From contig NZ_MU158698.1 in NCBI RefSeq assembly GCF_015210005.1, forward strand, positions 1,695,611-1,759,610: a stretch of 64,000 nt of DNA, written 5' to 3'. Numbering within the stretch: the first letter of the stretch is position 1; every line of letters begins with the position of its first letter. The notes under the pieces were generated by a model. The model had not been told where the DNA came from and made no database searches. It was given only the letters and a program-made list of their open reading frames with translations. Positions 45,588 to 53,527 of the stretch are shown here, one piece after another. This stretch comes from Sphingobacterium hungaricum. Its GTDB lineage: Bacteria; Bacteroidota; Bacteroidia; Sphingobacteriales; Sphingobacteriaceae. Made by a program: the position numbers and the translations under genes.

Positions 45588-47459
45588 TTAATTTAATTTT
45601 CCAAAAGTTACCTTGCTTTCATGCTGATTATCAAAATAGATCCTATGCGTATTTTTAAGGTAATCTTCCGCTTTGGCTTGGTAGATATCCATAAATTGAT
45701 TTGGATTGCGGTCGACTAAAGGAAACCAAGAATGCTGGATTTGCACCATCAGCTTATGTCCCTTCTTGAACGTATGTCCAATATCGGGCAAAGTTAAATT
45801 TACCGCTGTAATTTCATTCGGAACAAATGCCTCCGGTGTCGAAAAGCTATTCCTAAATTTGCCTCTTAAGATTTCACCTCGAACTAGCATCTGATATCCT
45901 TGCATCACTTTTGTTTCCAAAATGGGCGATGTAATCGTCGTCGTATCTGGATATACATCAATTATTTTAACAATAAAATCTGCATCCGTTCCGGTCATCG
46001 AAACATTTAGCTCCGCTAACACTGGACCAGTTAAAGTTAAATCCTCTTCCAATGCTTCGGTTTGAAAAGAGATCACATCTGGGCGATTGGAAACGAAGCG
46101 CTGATCATCAATCATGTATTCTCTAGTCCGGTTCGTAATCACGCCCTCTTGAAAAGGGACAGGCTTATTTGGGTTGCTCTCGTATTCAACAAAATTAGTC
46201 TCTTTGCTATTTTTTTCTTTCGTTAATGTCCCGTGCTCATTTAAAAATAAGGAAAAAGCAGTAGCGTCTTTTGGAGGCCATTGTTTAAAAGATTTCCATT
46301 CATTGCTTCCAGAAATAAAAACATTCGCCTCAGCGGGATTAAAATCTCCTTTATCTTTCAGATAATAATTGAAGAATGGCAATTCAAATTTCTGCTGATA
46401 ATCCAAACTCGTCTTTTGATTGAAACGGATGTCTCCAAAACTGTCTCCATTGCCACGCACCCAGCCACCATGAAACCATGGACCTGCGACTAAGATGGAT
46501 TTATTTTTGGGATTTTCTTTTTCAATCGCTTTGTAGGTCGCAAATGTTCCATAAGCATCCTCAGCATCGAAAAAGCCTCCAACAACCATCACAGCTGGCT
46601 TCACGTTCTGTAGATGATTCGTAATTGTTCTCGCTACCCAAAATGTATCCAAGGTATTGTGTTTCGCTAAATCGTCCCAAAACTTGACGGTATGGCTTAG
46701 GTAGTCTTTTTTGATTCCGCTTAATGTTGGGTTTTCCAAAAAGAATTTGTAATAATCTTTCGACGGCAAATCAAAACCTTTATATGTGTTTTCCGCTGGA
46801 GTAATCGGTTTTGGTCTTGGTGCATCGAAAGTATACATAAACCGAAAAGCATCCATTAAGAATAAGGCACCGCCATGATTAAAATCATCTCCGATAAACC
46901 AATCGGTCACTGGCGCCTGAGGCGAAACCGCTTTCAAAGCCGGATGCGCATTCACTAAACCCGTTGTGGAATAAAACCCAGGATAGGAAATTCCATACAA
47001 GCCAACGCGTCCATTATTTTGATTTATGTTTTTTAACAGCCAATCGACCGTGTCCCAAGTATCTGTGCTTTCATCAATTTTTAGGTTATTCTGCTTTGTT
47101 GCCGTAGGACGGATATTTTCAAATGTGCCTTCGCTTTTCCATTTCCCGCGAACATCTTGGTAAACAAAAATATACCCTTCTTTAGTCATTCCGGGAAAGT
47201 TTCCTAGATAGGCTTTTACATTTTCTTCCCCATACGGTGCCACAGTATATGGCGTTCTATTCATCAGGATAGGCATTTTTTCTTTGCTATCTTTTGGGAT
47301 ATAAATGGCTGTAAATAATTTGACGCCATCGCGCATTGGAATTTCACGTTCGATTTTTGTAAAATGTGCTTTTACATACTCTTCATTAATCTCTTGGGAA
47401 ATACCTATTTTTATGCTAAAAAAGAATAAAAGGAAAAGAATCTGAACTTGTTTGATCAT
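45588..47459 (-). CDS. secreted CocE/NonD-family (Xaa-Pro dipeptidyl-peptidase S15-like) hydrolase
   Basis: 623 residues from the ATG at 47459, chosen because MIKQVQILFLLFFFSIKIGIS is a signal peptide; the frame extends 10 codons further upstream. The nucleophile elbow is VGLYGISYPGFYS, the Asp is in VVGGFFDAEDAYG, and the His in LVAGPWFHGGWVRG, matching cocaine esterase. The jelly-roll C-terminal domain (about 390-620) contains the PFQEGVITNRTREYMID and VQIQHSWFPLVDRNP stretches. It probably acts as an exported peptidase or acylase, and the substrate is unknown. Confidence 0.9.
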   Translation of the reverse strand: MIKQVQILFLLFFFSIKIGISQEINEEYVKAHFTKIEREIPMRDGVKLFTAIYIPKDSKEKMPILMNRTPYTVAPYGEENVKAYLGNFPGMTKEGYIFVYQDVRGKWKSEGTFENIRPTATKQNNLKIDESTDTWDTVDWLLKNINQNNGRVGLYGISYPGFYSTTGLVNAHPALKAVSPQAPVTDWFIGDDFNHGGALFLMDAFRFMYTFDAPRPKPITPAENTYKGFDLPSKDYYKFFLENPTLSGIKKDYLSHTVKFWDDLAKHNTLDTFWVARTITNHLQNVKPAVMVVGGFFDAEDAYGTFATYKAIEKENPKNKSILVAGPWFHGGWVRGNGDSFGDIRFNQKTSLDYQQKFELPFFNYYLKDKGDFNPAEANVFISGSNEWKSFKQWPPKDATAFSLFLNEHGTLTKEKNSKETNFVEYESNPNKPVPFQEGVITNRTREYMIDDQRFVSNRPDVISFQTEALEEDLTLTGPVLAELNVSMTGTDADFIVKIIDVYPDTTTITSPILETKVMQGYQMLVRGEILRGKFRNSFSTPEAFVPNEITAVNLTLPDIGHTFKKGHKLMVQIQHSWFPLVDRNPNQFMDIYQAKAEDYLKNTHRIYFDNQHESKVTFGKLN

Positions 47460-47587
47460 GGTAATCTGAGTTGATTTTACAGCGGTCAATGTACAAAAAC
47501 TGTTTGACTATTTTTTCTTCTGACTTTGTAAAAAAATAATTGCGCAAGCATGCAATGGATTGCAAAGTTAAATCGTCTACCTATTAA

Positions 47588-48112
47588 ATGACACAAATGG
47601 ATCAATCTACTTTTAAAAATACGGTATTCATCTTAAAGGATAAGCTATATCGTTTTGCGAAAAGTATGCTGAAAGATGAAGAAGATGCATTTGATCTAGT
47701 TCAGGAAATGTTATTGAAGTTTTGGCAAAATAGAGACGAATTAAGTAAAGTGAATAATATAGAAGCTTACGCGATGCGTTGTGTGCGCAATGAAATCGTC
47801 AACAAATCGCGTCATGCTAAAGTAGTTCAGCTCTTTCAAAATCAGTTATTCGAGCGGGTCCAAGATGCTGAATATCCGGCAATGACAAAAGAGATCATAC
47901 TTAAACTGATCAACGATTTGCCAGAGAAGCAAAAAGCGGTAATCCACTTGAGAGATGTCGAAGAATATGAAATCGCTGAAATTAAAGAGGTTTTGGGAAT
48001 GGAAGAAAATGCAATTCGAAGCAATCTAATGCGTGCTAGAAATAAGGTGAAATTCGAATTGCAAAAAATATTTGATTATGAAAAAGGACAAATTAACAGA
48101 ATCGGAAGATAA
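47588..48112 (+). CDS. ECF-type RNA polymerase sigma factor
   Basis: 174 residues. Region 2 is RFAKSMLKDEEDAFDLVQEMLLKFWQNRDEL followed by NIEAYAMRCVRNEIVNKSR; region 4 is LINDLPEKQKAVIHLRDVEEYEIAEIKEVLGMEENAIRSNLMRARNKVKFEL with its helix-turn-helix. Two close ATGs (47588 and 47597) could be the start. Its end overlaps the next gene by 35 bp, which encodes a membrane protein that probably restrains it. The signal sensed is unknown. Confidence 0.92.
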   Translation: MTQMDQSTFKNTVFILKDKLYRFAKSMLKDEEDAFDLVQEMLLKFWQNRDELSKVNNIEAYAMRCVRNEIVNKSRHAKVVQLFQNQLFERVQDAEYPAMTKEIILKLINDLPEKQKAVIHLRDVEEYEIAEIKEVLGMEENAIRSNLMRARNKVKFELQKIFDYEKGQINRIGR

Positions 48113-48698
48113 ATATTTGAATGGAGCTACTTCTTTGGAAGAGGAGCGTCTGTTGAAATCACAAAATCAAGAGCCGATGTTCAAGGGTCTGAATGAGATT
48201 TCCAAAGATAAAATGGATTTGGATTTTGACGAATTCATGGGCATTGCGACAACAGAAAAGGAAATAAACACATTGCCGAATAAGAAAATAGCGAAACCTA
48301 TTTTTTGGAAATACGGAGCGGTCGCAATGGCTTTGCTAGTTGGATCCCTGTTTTTAATCAATTCATTTCAAACAGAAAATGCGGATTATCCTGAACAAGA
48401 AAAATTGGTTGCTCAGATTTTAAAGGCAGAACCTAGGGCAGAACTCGTACCGGATAAAGTCATTGCGACAGCAGAAAAAAGACAAATAACTAAAGCCAAA
48501 AAACAACACGTAGCCGAAAAAGAGCCGGAGATTTTGGAAACAGCTCAAGAAGCTTATGTTATCGTAAATGGAAAGCCCATTTATGATGAAGCAGAGGCAG
48601 AGAGAATCACCTTGTCATCGCTGAAATTACTTGCGAGCAACATGAGCGATGGAAAATCGGCTATGGATAAAATGAAATACATATCAATTGAATTATAA
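48078..48698 (+). CDS. single-pass membrane protein, likely anti-sigma factor
   Basis: 206 residues from the ATG at 48078, inside the sigma gene's end. The N-terminal 70 residues are acidic and cytosolic (MKKDKLTESEDKYLNGATSLEEERLLKSQ), one helix follows (YGAVAMALLVGSLFLI, about 78-93), then a charged periplasmic tail of about 110 residues with KAKKQHVAEKEPEILE. No zinc-binding HxxxCxxC motif is present, so it differs from ZAS anti-sigma proteins. The overlap with the sigma gene is the main evidence for the role. Confidence 0.75.
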   Translation: MKKDKLTESEDKYLNGATSLEEERLLKSQNQEPMFKGLNEISKDKMDLDFDEFMGIATTEKEINTLPNKKIAKPIFWKYGAVAMALLVGSLFLINSFQTENADYPEQEKLVAQILKAEPRAELVPDKVIATAEKRQITKAKKQHVAEKEPEILETAQEAYVIVNGKPIYDEAEAERITLSSLKLLASNMSDGKSAMDKMKYISIEL

Positions 48699-48717
48699 AA
48701 CGCAAAAAATAGAAACC

Positions 48718-49194
48718 ATGAAAATAATATTTAGCCTGCTTTTGTTGCTGTTTTCCACAGTAGCAAATGCCCAAATCTCTGCTTTGGATAAAATTTTTGA
48801 AACTTATCAAGAAGCACAGGGAGTGACATCCATAAAAATCGGGAAACCGATGTTTAATGTGATCAGTAAATTTAATATTCAGGATGATGATCTCAATCAG
48901 ATTCGACCTTTGCTGACAAAGATAAACTCCATCAAAATGCTGATCGTTGAGGATGGGGAAAATAATATCATTCAAAATCAAGTGAAAAATGCATTTAATA
49001 ATATCCATTATGAAGAGCTGATTTCGATCAATAGCGAAAAGAATAAAGTGAAATTTCTAGCGCAGGAAACGGAAGGCGACGTGCTCAAAAACCTTTTGTT
49101 GAATATTTCAACCGAAGGAAGTACAATCTTTATGATTTTGGACGGCGCGATTTCGTATGCCGATATTAACAAACTAGTTGCTGAGGAGAATTAA
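48718..49194 (+). CDS. DUF4252 protein, secreted
   Basis: 158 residues from the ATG at 48718, where a signal peptide begins (MKIIFSLLLLLFSTVANAQ); a frame reaching back to 48688 adds ten polar residues. The mature part fits DUF4252: an N-terminal helix with TYQEAQGVTSIKIGKPMFNV, then INSIKMLIVEDGENN and NLLLNISTEGSTIFMILDGAISYADINKLV. The family is often found next to ECF sigma genes in Bacteroidota. Its function is unknown. It is followed by a second, related gene 1 bp after the stop. Confidence 0.85.
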   Translation: MKIIFSLLLLLFSTVANAQISALDKIFETYQEAQGVTSIKIGKPMFNVISKFNIQDDDLNQIRPLLTKINSIKMLIVEDGENNIIQNQVKNAFNNIHYEELISINSEKNKVKFLAQETEGDVLKNLLLNISTEGSTIFMILDGAISYADINKLVAEEN

Positions 49195-49195
49195 T

Positions 49196-49705
49196 ATGAA
49201 AAGATTACTTTATACCTTCTGTGCGATTGCTCTACTATTTAGCATGCAATCCTGTTATGTCAAACGCGGATCCAATATGAGCTTTGTCGATCGATCGTTA
49301 GCTGGCCGTGATGCTGAAATTGTTTCGATGCGAATGCCGATGTTTCTTGCTAGACCTTTTATCGTCAAAGAATTGGCTTCCGAAGAGAATGAGTTGGTGA
49401 GAAAAGCCATCTTGAATATCAAAAGTGTCAAATTTATGGCCTTATCGAATGCGCAGAATACGGATCGCATTTACAAAAGCTTCTCGAACTACCTGGACCA
49501 TCAGAACATGGAAGAATTCGCCAGCCTGTATAGCGACGGTAGCCGGATTTCGATCAATGGAAAGATCAAGAAGAATAAGATTAAAAAATTATTGCTTTGC
49601 ATCTCCGATGATCAAGATCAAATCTATGTAGAAGTGAAAGGCAATTTTTCGATGGATGATATCTCGAATTCAATCAATGTCTACGAAAAGAAATCATCGC
49701 TATAA
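49196..49705 (+). CDS. DUF4252 lipoprotein
   Basis: 169 residues from the ATG at 49196, chosen because a lipobox follows (LFSMQSC, Cys near residue 20). The remainder is a paralogue of the previous gene: SMRMPMFLARPFIVKEL, ILNIKSVKFMALSNAQN and IKKLLLCISDDQDQIYVEVKGNFSMDDISNSI. The pair looks like a tandem duplication in which one copy became lipid-anchored. It ends the sigma operon; a terminator follows. Confidence 0.85.
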   Translation: MKRLLYTFCAIALLFSMQSCYVKRGSNMSFVDRSLAGRDAEIVSMRMPMFLARPFIVKELASEENELVRKAILNIKSVKFMALSNAQNTDRIYKSFSNYLDHQNMEEFASLYSDGSRISINGKIKKNKIKKLLLCISDDQDQIYVEVKGNFSMDDISNSINVYEKKSSL

Positions 49706-49730
49706 TTCAGGAGGCAAAAACTGCTGGAAC

Positions 49731-49766
49731 AAAAAATCCCGAAACGTTTAGTTTCGGGATTTTTTT
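49731..49766. terminator. bidirectional terminator between the sigma operon and sucD
   Basis: AAAAAATCCCGAAAC and GTTTCGGGATTTTTT arms with a 5-nt loop, A-run and T-run on either side; it serves the plus-strand operon and the minus-strand sucD. Confidence 0.92.
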
Positions 49767-49785
49767 ATGGAATAATTTGTTTGAA

Positions 49786-50658
49786 TTATTTTGCTAATTC
49801 TTCAGCGATTGCTTTTCCGATTTCTGCTGGAGATTCTACAACACGGATACCGCACTCAGCCATGATTTTCATCTTCGCTGCTGCTGTATCATCAGCTCCG
49901 CCAACGATTGCTCCTGCGTGACCCATACGGCGTCCTGGAGGCGCTGTTTGGCCAGCGATAAATCCAACAACTGGTTTTGTACCATGTTCTTTGATCCATT
50001 TTGCAGCTTCCGCTTCCATGCCACCACCGATTTCACCAATCATGATGATACCTTCAGTTTCTGGATCGTTCATTAATAATTCTACAGCTTCTTTAGTCGT
50101 TGTTCCAATGATTGGGTCACCACCAATTCCGATTGCTGTTGTGATTCCTAAACCAGCTTTCACGGTTTGGTCAACTGCTTCGTACGTTAATGTACCTGAT
50201 TTAGAAACAATCCCTACATTTCCTTTTTTGAAGATAAAACCTGGCATAATACCGATTTTCGCTTCGTCAGCACTAATGACACCTGGACAGTTAGGGCCAA
50301 TTAAACGAGATTTTTTATCGCTCAAGTAAGATTTTACTTGAATCATATCTTTAGTAGGAATTCCTTCCGTAATACATACAATGACTTCAATTCCTGCAGC
50401 AGCAGCTTCCATAATTGCATCAGCAGCAAATGCCGGTGGTACAAAAATAATAGAAACATTTGCGCCAGCTTTATCCACAGCATCTTGTACGGTGTTAAAT
50501 ACTGGACGATCTAAGTGGCTTTGGCCACCTTTTCCCGGTGTTACACCGCCAACGACATTTGTACCGTACTCAATCATTTGAGACGCATGGTAAGTTCCTT
50601 CGTTTCCGGTAAAACCCTGAACAATTACTTTGGAATCTTTATTAACTAATACACTCAT
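49786..50658 (-). CDS. sucD: succinyl-CoA synthetase, alpha subunit
   Basis: Citrate-cycle enzyme subunit of 290 residues that carries the phosphohistidine. I start at the ATG at 50658 ([22 protein letters not shown]), since eight upstream codons do not belong to the family. CoA-binding is in [18 protein letters not shown] and [20 protein letters not shown] and [13 protein letters not shown] follow; the active His lies in [13 protein letters not shown]. The beta subunit is not nearby. Monocistronic, ending at a shared terminator. Confidence 0.95.
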   Translation of the reverse strand: MSVLVNKDSKVIVQGFTGNEGTYHASQMIEYGTNVVGGVTPGKGGQSHLDRPVFNTVQDAVDKAGANVSIIFVPPAFAADAIMEAAAAGIEVIVCITEGIPTKDMIQVKSYLSDKKSRLIGPNCPGVISADEAKIGIMPGFIFKKGNVGIVSKSGTLTYEAVDQTVKAGLGITTAIGIGGDPIIGTTTKEAVELLMNDPETEGIIMIGEIGGGMEAEAAKWIKEHGTKPVVGFIAGQTAPPGRRMGHAGAIVGGADDTAAAKMKIMAECGIRVVESPAEIGKAIAEELAK

Positions 50659-50737
50659 TTTATCTGTTTTTTTGCATAGCAAATCTACTATTTTGCTGTG
50701 ACTTCTAAAAATTTAACCTGTAATCAATTTGTGTATT

Positions 50738-51271
50738 TTATGTAAATCTTAATTTATGGATAAAATCCCATAAAACTATTCCGACCGAAACGGAAACATT
50801 AAACGAATGTTTTGTGCCAAATTGTGGGATTTCAATGCAATGGTCGATGATTTTCATTACTTCTTCGTCGACTCCATGAACTTCATTTCCAAAAATCAAC
50901 GCATATTTTTTGTCAGCCGATAGGCTGAAATTCTCTAGAGAAATACTTTCTTGAGCCTGTTCAATAGCTAAAATCGTATAATTTTCTGCTTTTAATTTTT
51001 GAATTGCATCCATCGTCTGCTCAACATGTTCCCATTCTACCGACTTCGTAGCACCTAAAGCTGTTTTTTCAATCTCGCGGTGCGGAGGCTGAGCAGTGAT
51101 GCCACATAAAATTATTTTTTCGATTGCAAATCCATCGGCTGTCCGAAAACTTGAACCCACGTTATGCATGCTTCTTACATTATCCAATACAAGGGTTATG
51201 GGGAATTTTTGAAATTCTTTAAAGGACTCTACATCCATTCTTTGGAGCTCATCCATTGATAATTTTTGCAT
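50738..51271 (-). CDS. TrmH/SpoU-family RNA methyltransferase
   Basis: 2'-O-ribose methyltransferase of the SPOUT class, 177 residues. I start at the ATG at 51271 (MQKLSMDELQRM); the frame begins at a TTG two codons earlier. SPOUT motif 1 is TLVLDNVRSMHNVGSSFRTADGF, motif 2 is KYALIFGNEVHGVDEEV, and motif 3 is CIEIPQFGTKHSFNVSVSVGIVLWD. The knot-forming C-terminus is present and no extra RNA-binding domain is fused, so the tRNA or rRNA target is unclear. Encoded divergently from rpsT. Confidence 0.9.
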   Translation of the reverse strand: MQKLSMDELQRMDVESFKEFQKFPITLVLDNVRSMHNVGSSFRTADGFAIEKIILCGITAQPPHREIEKTALGATKSVEWEHVEQTMDAIQKLKAENYTILAIEQAQESISLENFSLSADKKYALIFGNEVHGVDEEVMKIIDHCIEIPQFGTKHSFNVSVSVGIVLWDFIHKLRFT

Positions 51272-51307
51272 GTACAAAAGTAATCATTTCAAAATCTTTA
51301 AAAACAT

Positions 51308-51338
51308 TTTGATTATTGAATTAATCTGGTTATTTTTG
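51308..51338 (+). promoter_or_regulatory. rpsT promoter
   Basis: TTTG (51308-51311), 19 bp, TATTTTTG (51331-51338): an exact match to the Bacteroidota consensus, 43 bp before the rpsT ATG. Confidence 0.8.
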
Positions 51339-51381
51339 CAGTCCGAAATTTAGTATAAAAATATAATAGAGCTAAGAAAAA

Positions 51382-51636
51382 ATGGCAAATCATAAATCGT
51401 CGATTAAAAGAATTAGAGCAAATGCTACAAAACGTTTGAGAAATCGTTACCAAGCAAAAACTACACGTAATGCAATCAAAAAATTGCGTAGCACAACTGT
51501 TGCTTCAGAAGCAAAAGATTTGTTACCTCGTGTAATCTCTATGTTAGACCGTTTAGCGAAGAAAAACGTAATTCACAAGAAAAAAGCTTCGAACAACAAA
51601 TCTAAATTAACGAAATTCGTTAATACTTTAGGTTAA
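51382..51636 (+). CDS. rpsT: 30S ribosomal protein S20
   Basis: Small, basic helical protein of 84 residues that binds 16S rRNA. The start [22 protein letters not shown] is the family signature, and a conserved [33 protein letters not shown] ends it. It has its own promoter and a hairpin terminator 23 bp after the stop, so it is monocistronic. Confidence 0.97.
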   Translation: MANHKSSIKRIRANATKRLRNRYQAKTTRNAIKKLRSTTVASEAKDLLPRVISMLDRLAKKNVIHKKKASNNKSKLTKFVNTLG

Positions 51637-51659
51637 TTTTTAAGCTTGATAATACTATT

Positions 51660-51686
51660 GGGGATGTGTAACAACGCATCCCCTTT
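51660..51686. terminator. terminator after rpsT
   Basis: GGGGATG and CATCCCC arms extended by a G/C pair, 9-nt loop, short T-run; also close to the end of the minus-strand DUF1080 gene. Confidence 0.75.
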
Positions 51687-51700
51687 CTTGTTTGGTTTCT

Positions 51701-52555
51701 TTATTTTCCTTTAAGTATAGTCTCAATAATTTGGTTCAATACTTCAGGTTTGTTTTTGAACTTATCCAAGTTGTATAATTCAACTTTTCTAAAGTCAACC
51801 GGATGGCTTTCGCTTTGCAAATAGATAAAGCCTGAAGTCAATGCTTGTCCGTCTTTTTTCTGATTCGCATCAAAGCTTTCCACATTTCCACCACCAATCT
51901 GAGGTTTGCTATACGATAAAACAACTTGGTTTTCCAAAACGTGCTGAATCAACGAATCACCTAATACCACAAAATCAGCTGTAACCCATTGGTCACCGTG
52001 ATATGTTTTTGATGTAGAGCTGATGCAGTGTGGCGTAAACAATTTTCCATCCATCACGACATTCGTCCCTGGAGTACATAGATTTGATGTTGAACGAGCA
52101 TTCTTACCATCTCCGCCCAATAATTGGCCTTCAATAGAAATCGGGAAATCCTGGTCTTTTAACATGGTCTTTGGGTCTTGACCGTGCAACATGGCTCCGC
52201 TATTGGCCCAAGCCCAACCCTCACCACCTTTGGCTTGTTCGTCTACAAAGCGGTATTCCACACGCAGAATATAATAACTAAAAGGTTTGTTGTAAGCGAT
52301 GTGTCCGTATTGCTGATTAAATTCGTCATAGCCATCGTAGCGGACTTTCATTAAGCCGTCTTCTACACGAAAGGTATTGGCATAATTTACTCCTACATCT
52401 TGATGTCTGATTTTTGGAGTCCAGTCTTTAATGTCTTTTCCATTGAACAACTGAATGGGTTTTACATGCGGAACTTTTTGCGCAAATAATGCATTAGCTG
52501 TAAGTAAATTAGCTAAAGCAAGAGACAAGACAATTAGGTAAGTATAAGTTTTCAT
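51701..52555 (-). CDS. secreted DUF1080 protein (3-keto-disaccharide hydrolase-like)
   Basis: 284 residues with a signal peptide (about 1-25, TANALFAQ). The mature protein is a concanavalin-like jelly roll: LFNGKDIKDWTPK, TFRVEDGLMKVRYDGYDEF, YYILRVEYRFVDEQ, WAWANSGAMLHGQDPKTM and a long stretch with VTADFVVLGDSLIQHVLENQVVLSYSKP. The family includes 3-keto-glucoside hydrolases and is common in Bacteroidota periplasm. I cannot show the activity here. It is preceded by a 137-bp gap and an AraC gene on the same strand. Confidence 0.85.
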   Translation of the reverse strand: MKTYTYLIVLSLALANLLTANALFAQKVPHVKPIQLFNGKDIKDWTPKIRHQDVGVNYANTFRVEDGLMKVRYDGYDEFNQQYGHIAYNKPFSYYILRVEYRFVDEQAKGGEGWAWANSGAMLHGQDPKTMLKDQDFPISIEGQLLGGDGKNARSTSNLCTPGTNVVMDGKLFTPHCISSTSKTYHGDQWVTADFVVLGDSLIQHVLENQVVLSYSKPQIGGGNVESFDANQKKDGQALTSGFIYLQSESHPVDFRKVELYNLDKFKNKPEVLNQIIETILKGK

Positions 52556-52692
52556 TCTTAAATATAGGAAATATGTTCGCTAAAGAATGATTGTTTTCTA
52601 AAAATTACTTTCAGAAATTTTCTTTTTGAATTCCGATAACGGAACAAAAACTAGGTGTAGGTTTTTATGAGCTGTGTTTAAGCAAGAAGTTA

Positions 52693-53508
52693 TTATAACA
52701 GATAGCTTTTCTTTTTGACATATTCACTTGGCCTTACCCCAATTATTTTATGAAACGTATTGCTAAATGTAGGCAGGCTATGGTAACCGACGCGATTGGA
52801 AACTTCCTTGATGCTTAATTTTTCGTCCAATAAAAGTTTTAAGGCAGTCAACATGCGCAGAATAGTATAATATTGGATAAAGGACATGTTGATTTCTTTT
52901 TGAAATAAGCGAGCTAATGTGCGTTCGCCCACATCAAAATGTTCTGACAATTCATTGAAAGTCACATTTTTTGATAAATCCTTTTCCAGATAGGTGATGA
53001 CTTGGATGAGCAATGGATTGTTAGGGTATGGCAAAGCCAATGGCAATTCCGATTGCGAAAGTTCAGGTAAAATCAATTTAAATGATTTCGCCAATGTATA
53101 ATTCGGCTCGTCACTCTTATGGATATTGCCATTCCAGCGATTTGAAAACATAATCAATTCAATCAACAAATCATTTACCGGATAAATATTTATTTTCTCA
53201 TAAAACAGGCTGTCGGTATCAAATTTTGGGAAATACAGATTCCTCATGATTACAGTTGGACTGCTTGGATGTATGCTGTGACGCGTTCCTGCCGGAATCC
53301 AGATGTAATGCCTTGCAGGCAAAAAATAGGATTTTTCAGGAGTTTTAAGAAATACAATTCCGCCCTCGGTATATAAAAACTGACCTTTGTGATGCTGATG
53401 CTCTTCCACGTGTTCGCCCATCACGGTATGATGACAATAAATGCTATCCGAATACTTGTCGACTTCGGTCATGTAATATCGGTCTATGTAGTCTTTTTCG
53501 CTGTTCAT
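52693..53508 (-). CDS. AraC-family regulator with cupin sensor
   Basis: 271 residues from the ATG at 53508, chosen to avoid overlap with the gldFG fusion (the open frame continues to 53583). The N-terminal cupin (about 15-100) contains HHTVMGEHVEEHQHHKGQFLYTEGG and YIWIPAGTRHSIHPSS; the C-terminal two helix-turn-helix units are NVTFNELSEHFDVGERTLARLFQKEINMSFIQY and SIKEVSNRVGYHSLPTFSNTFHKIIGVRPSEY. It belongs to the class of small-metabolite-sensing AraC proteins. The target genes cannot be assigned; the DUF1080 gene downstream is one candidate. Confidence 0.92.
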   Translation of the reverse strand: MNSEKDYIDRYYMTEVDKYSDSIYCHHTVMGEHVEEHQHHKGQFLYTEGGIVFLKTPEKSYFLPARHYIWIPAGTRHSIHPSSPTVIMRNLYFPKFDTDSLFYEKINIYPVNDLLIELIMFSNRWNGNIHKSDEPNYTLAKSFKLILPELSQSELPLALPYPNNPLLIQVITYLEKDLSKNVTFNELSEHFDVGERTLARLFQKEINMSFIQYYTILRMLTALKLLLDEKLSIKEVSNRVGYHSLPTFSNTFHKIIGVRPSEYVKKKSYLL

Positions 53509-53527
53509 TGTTGAATCACATAAATTG

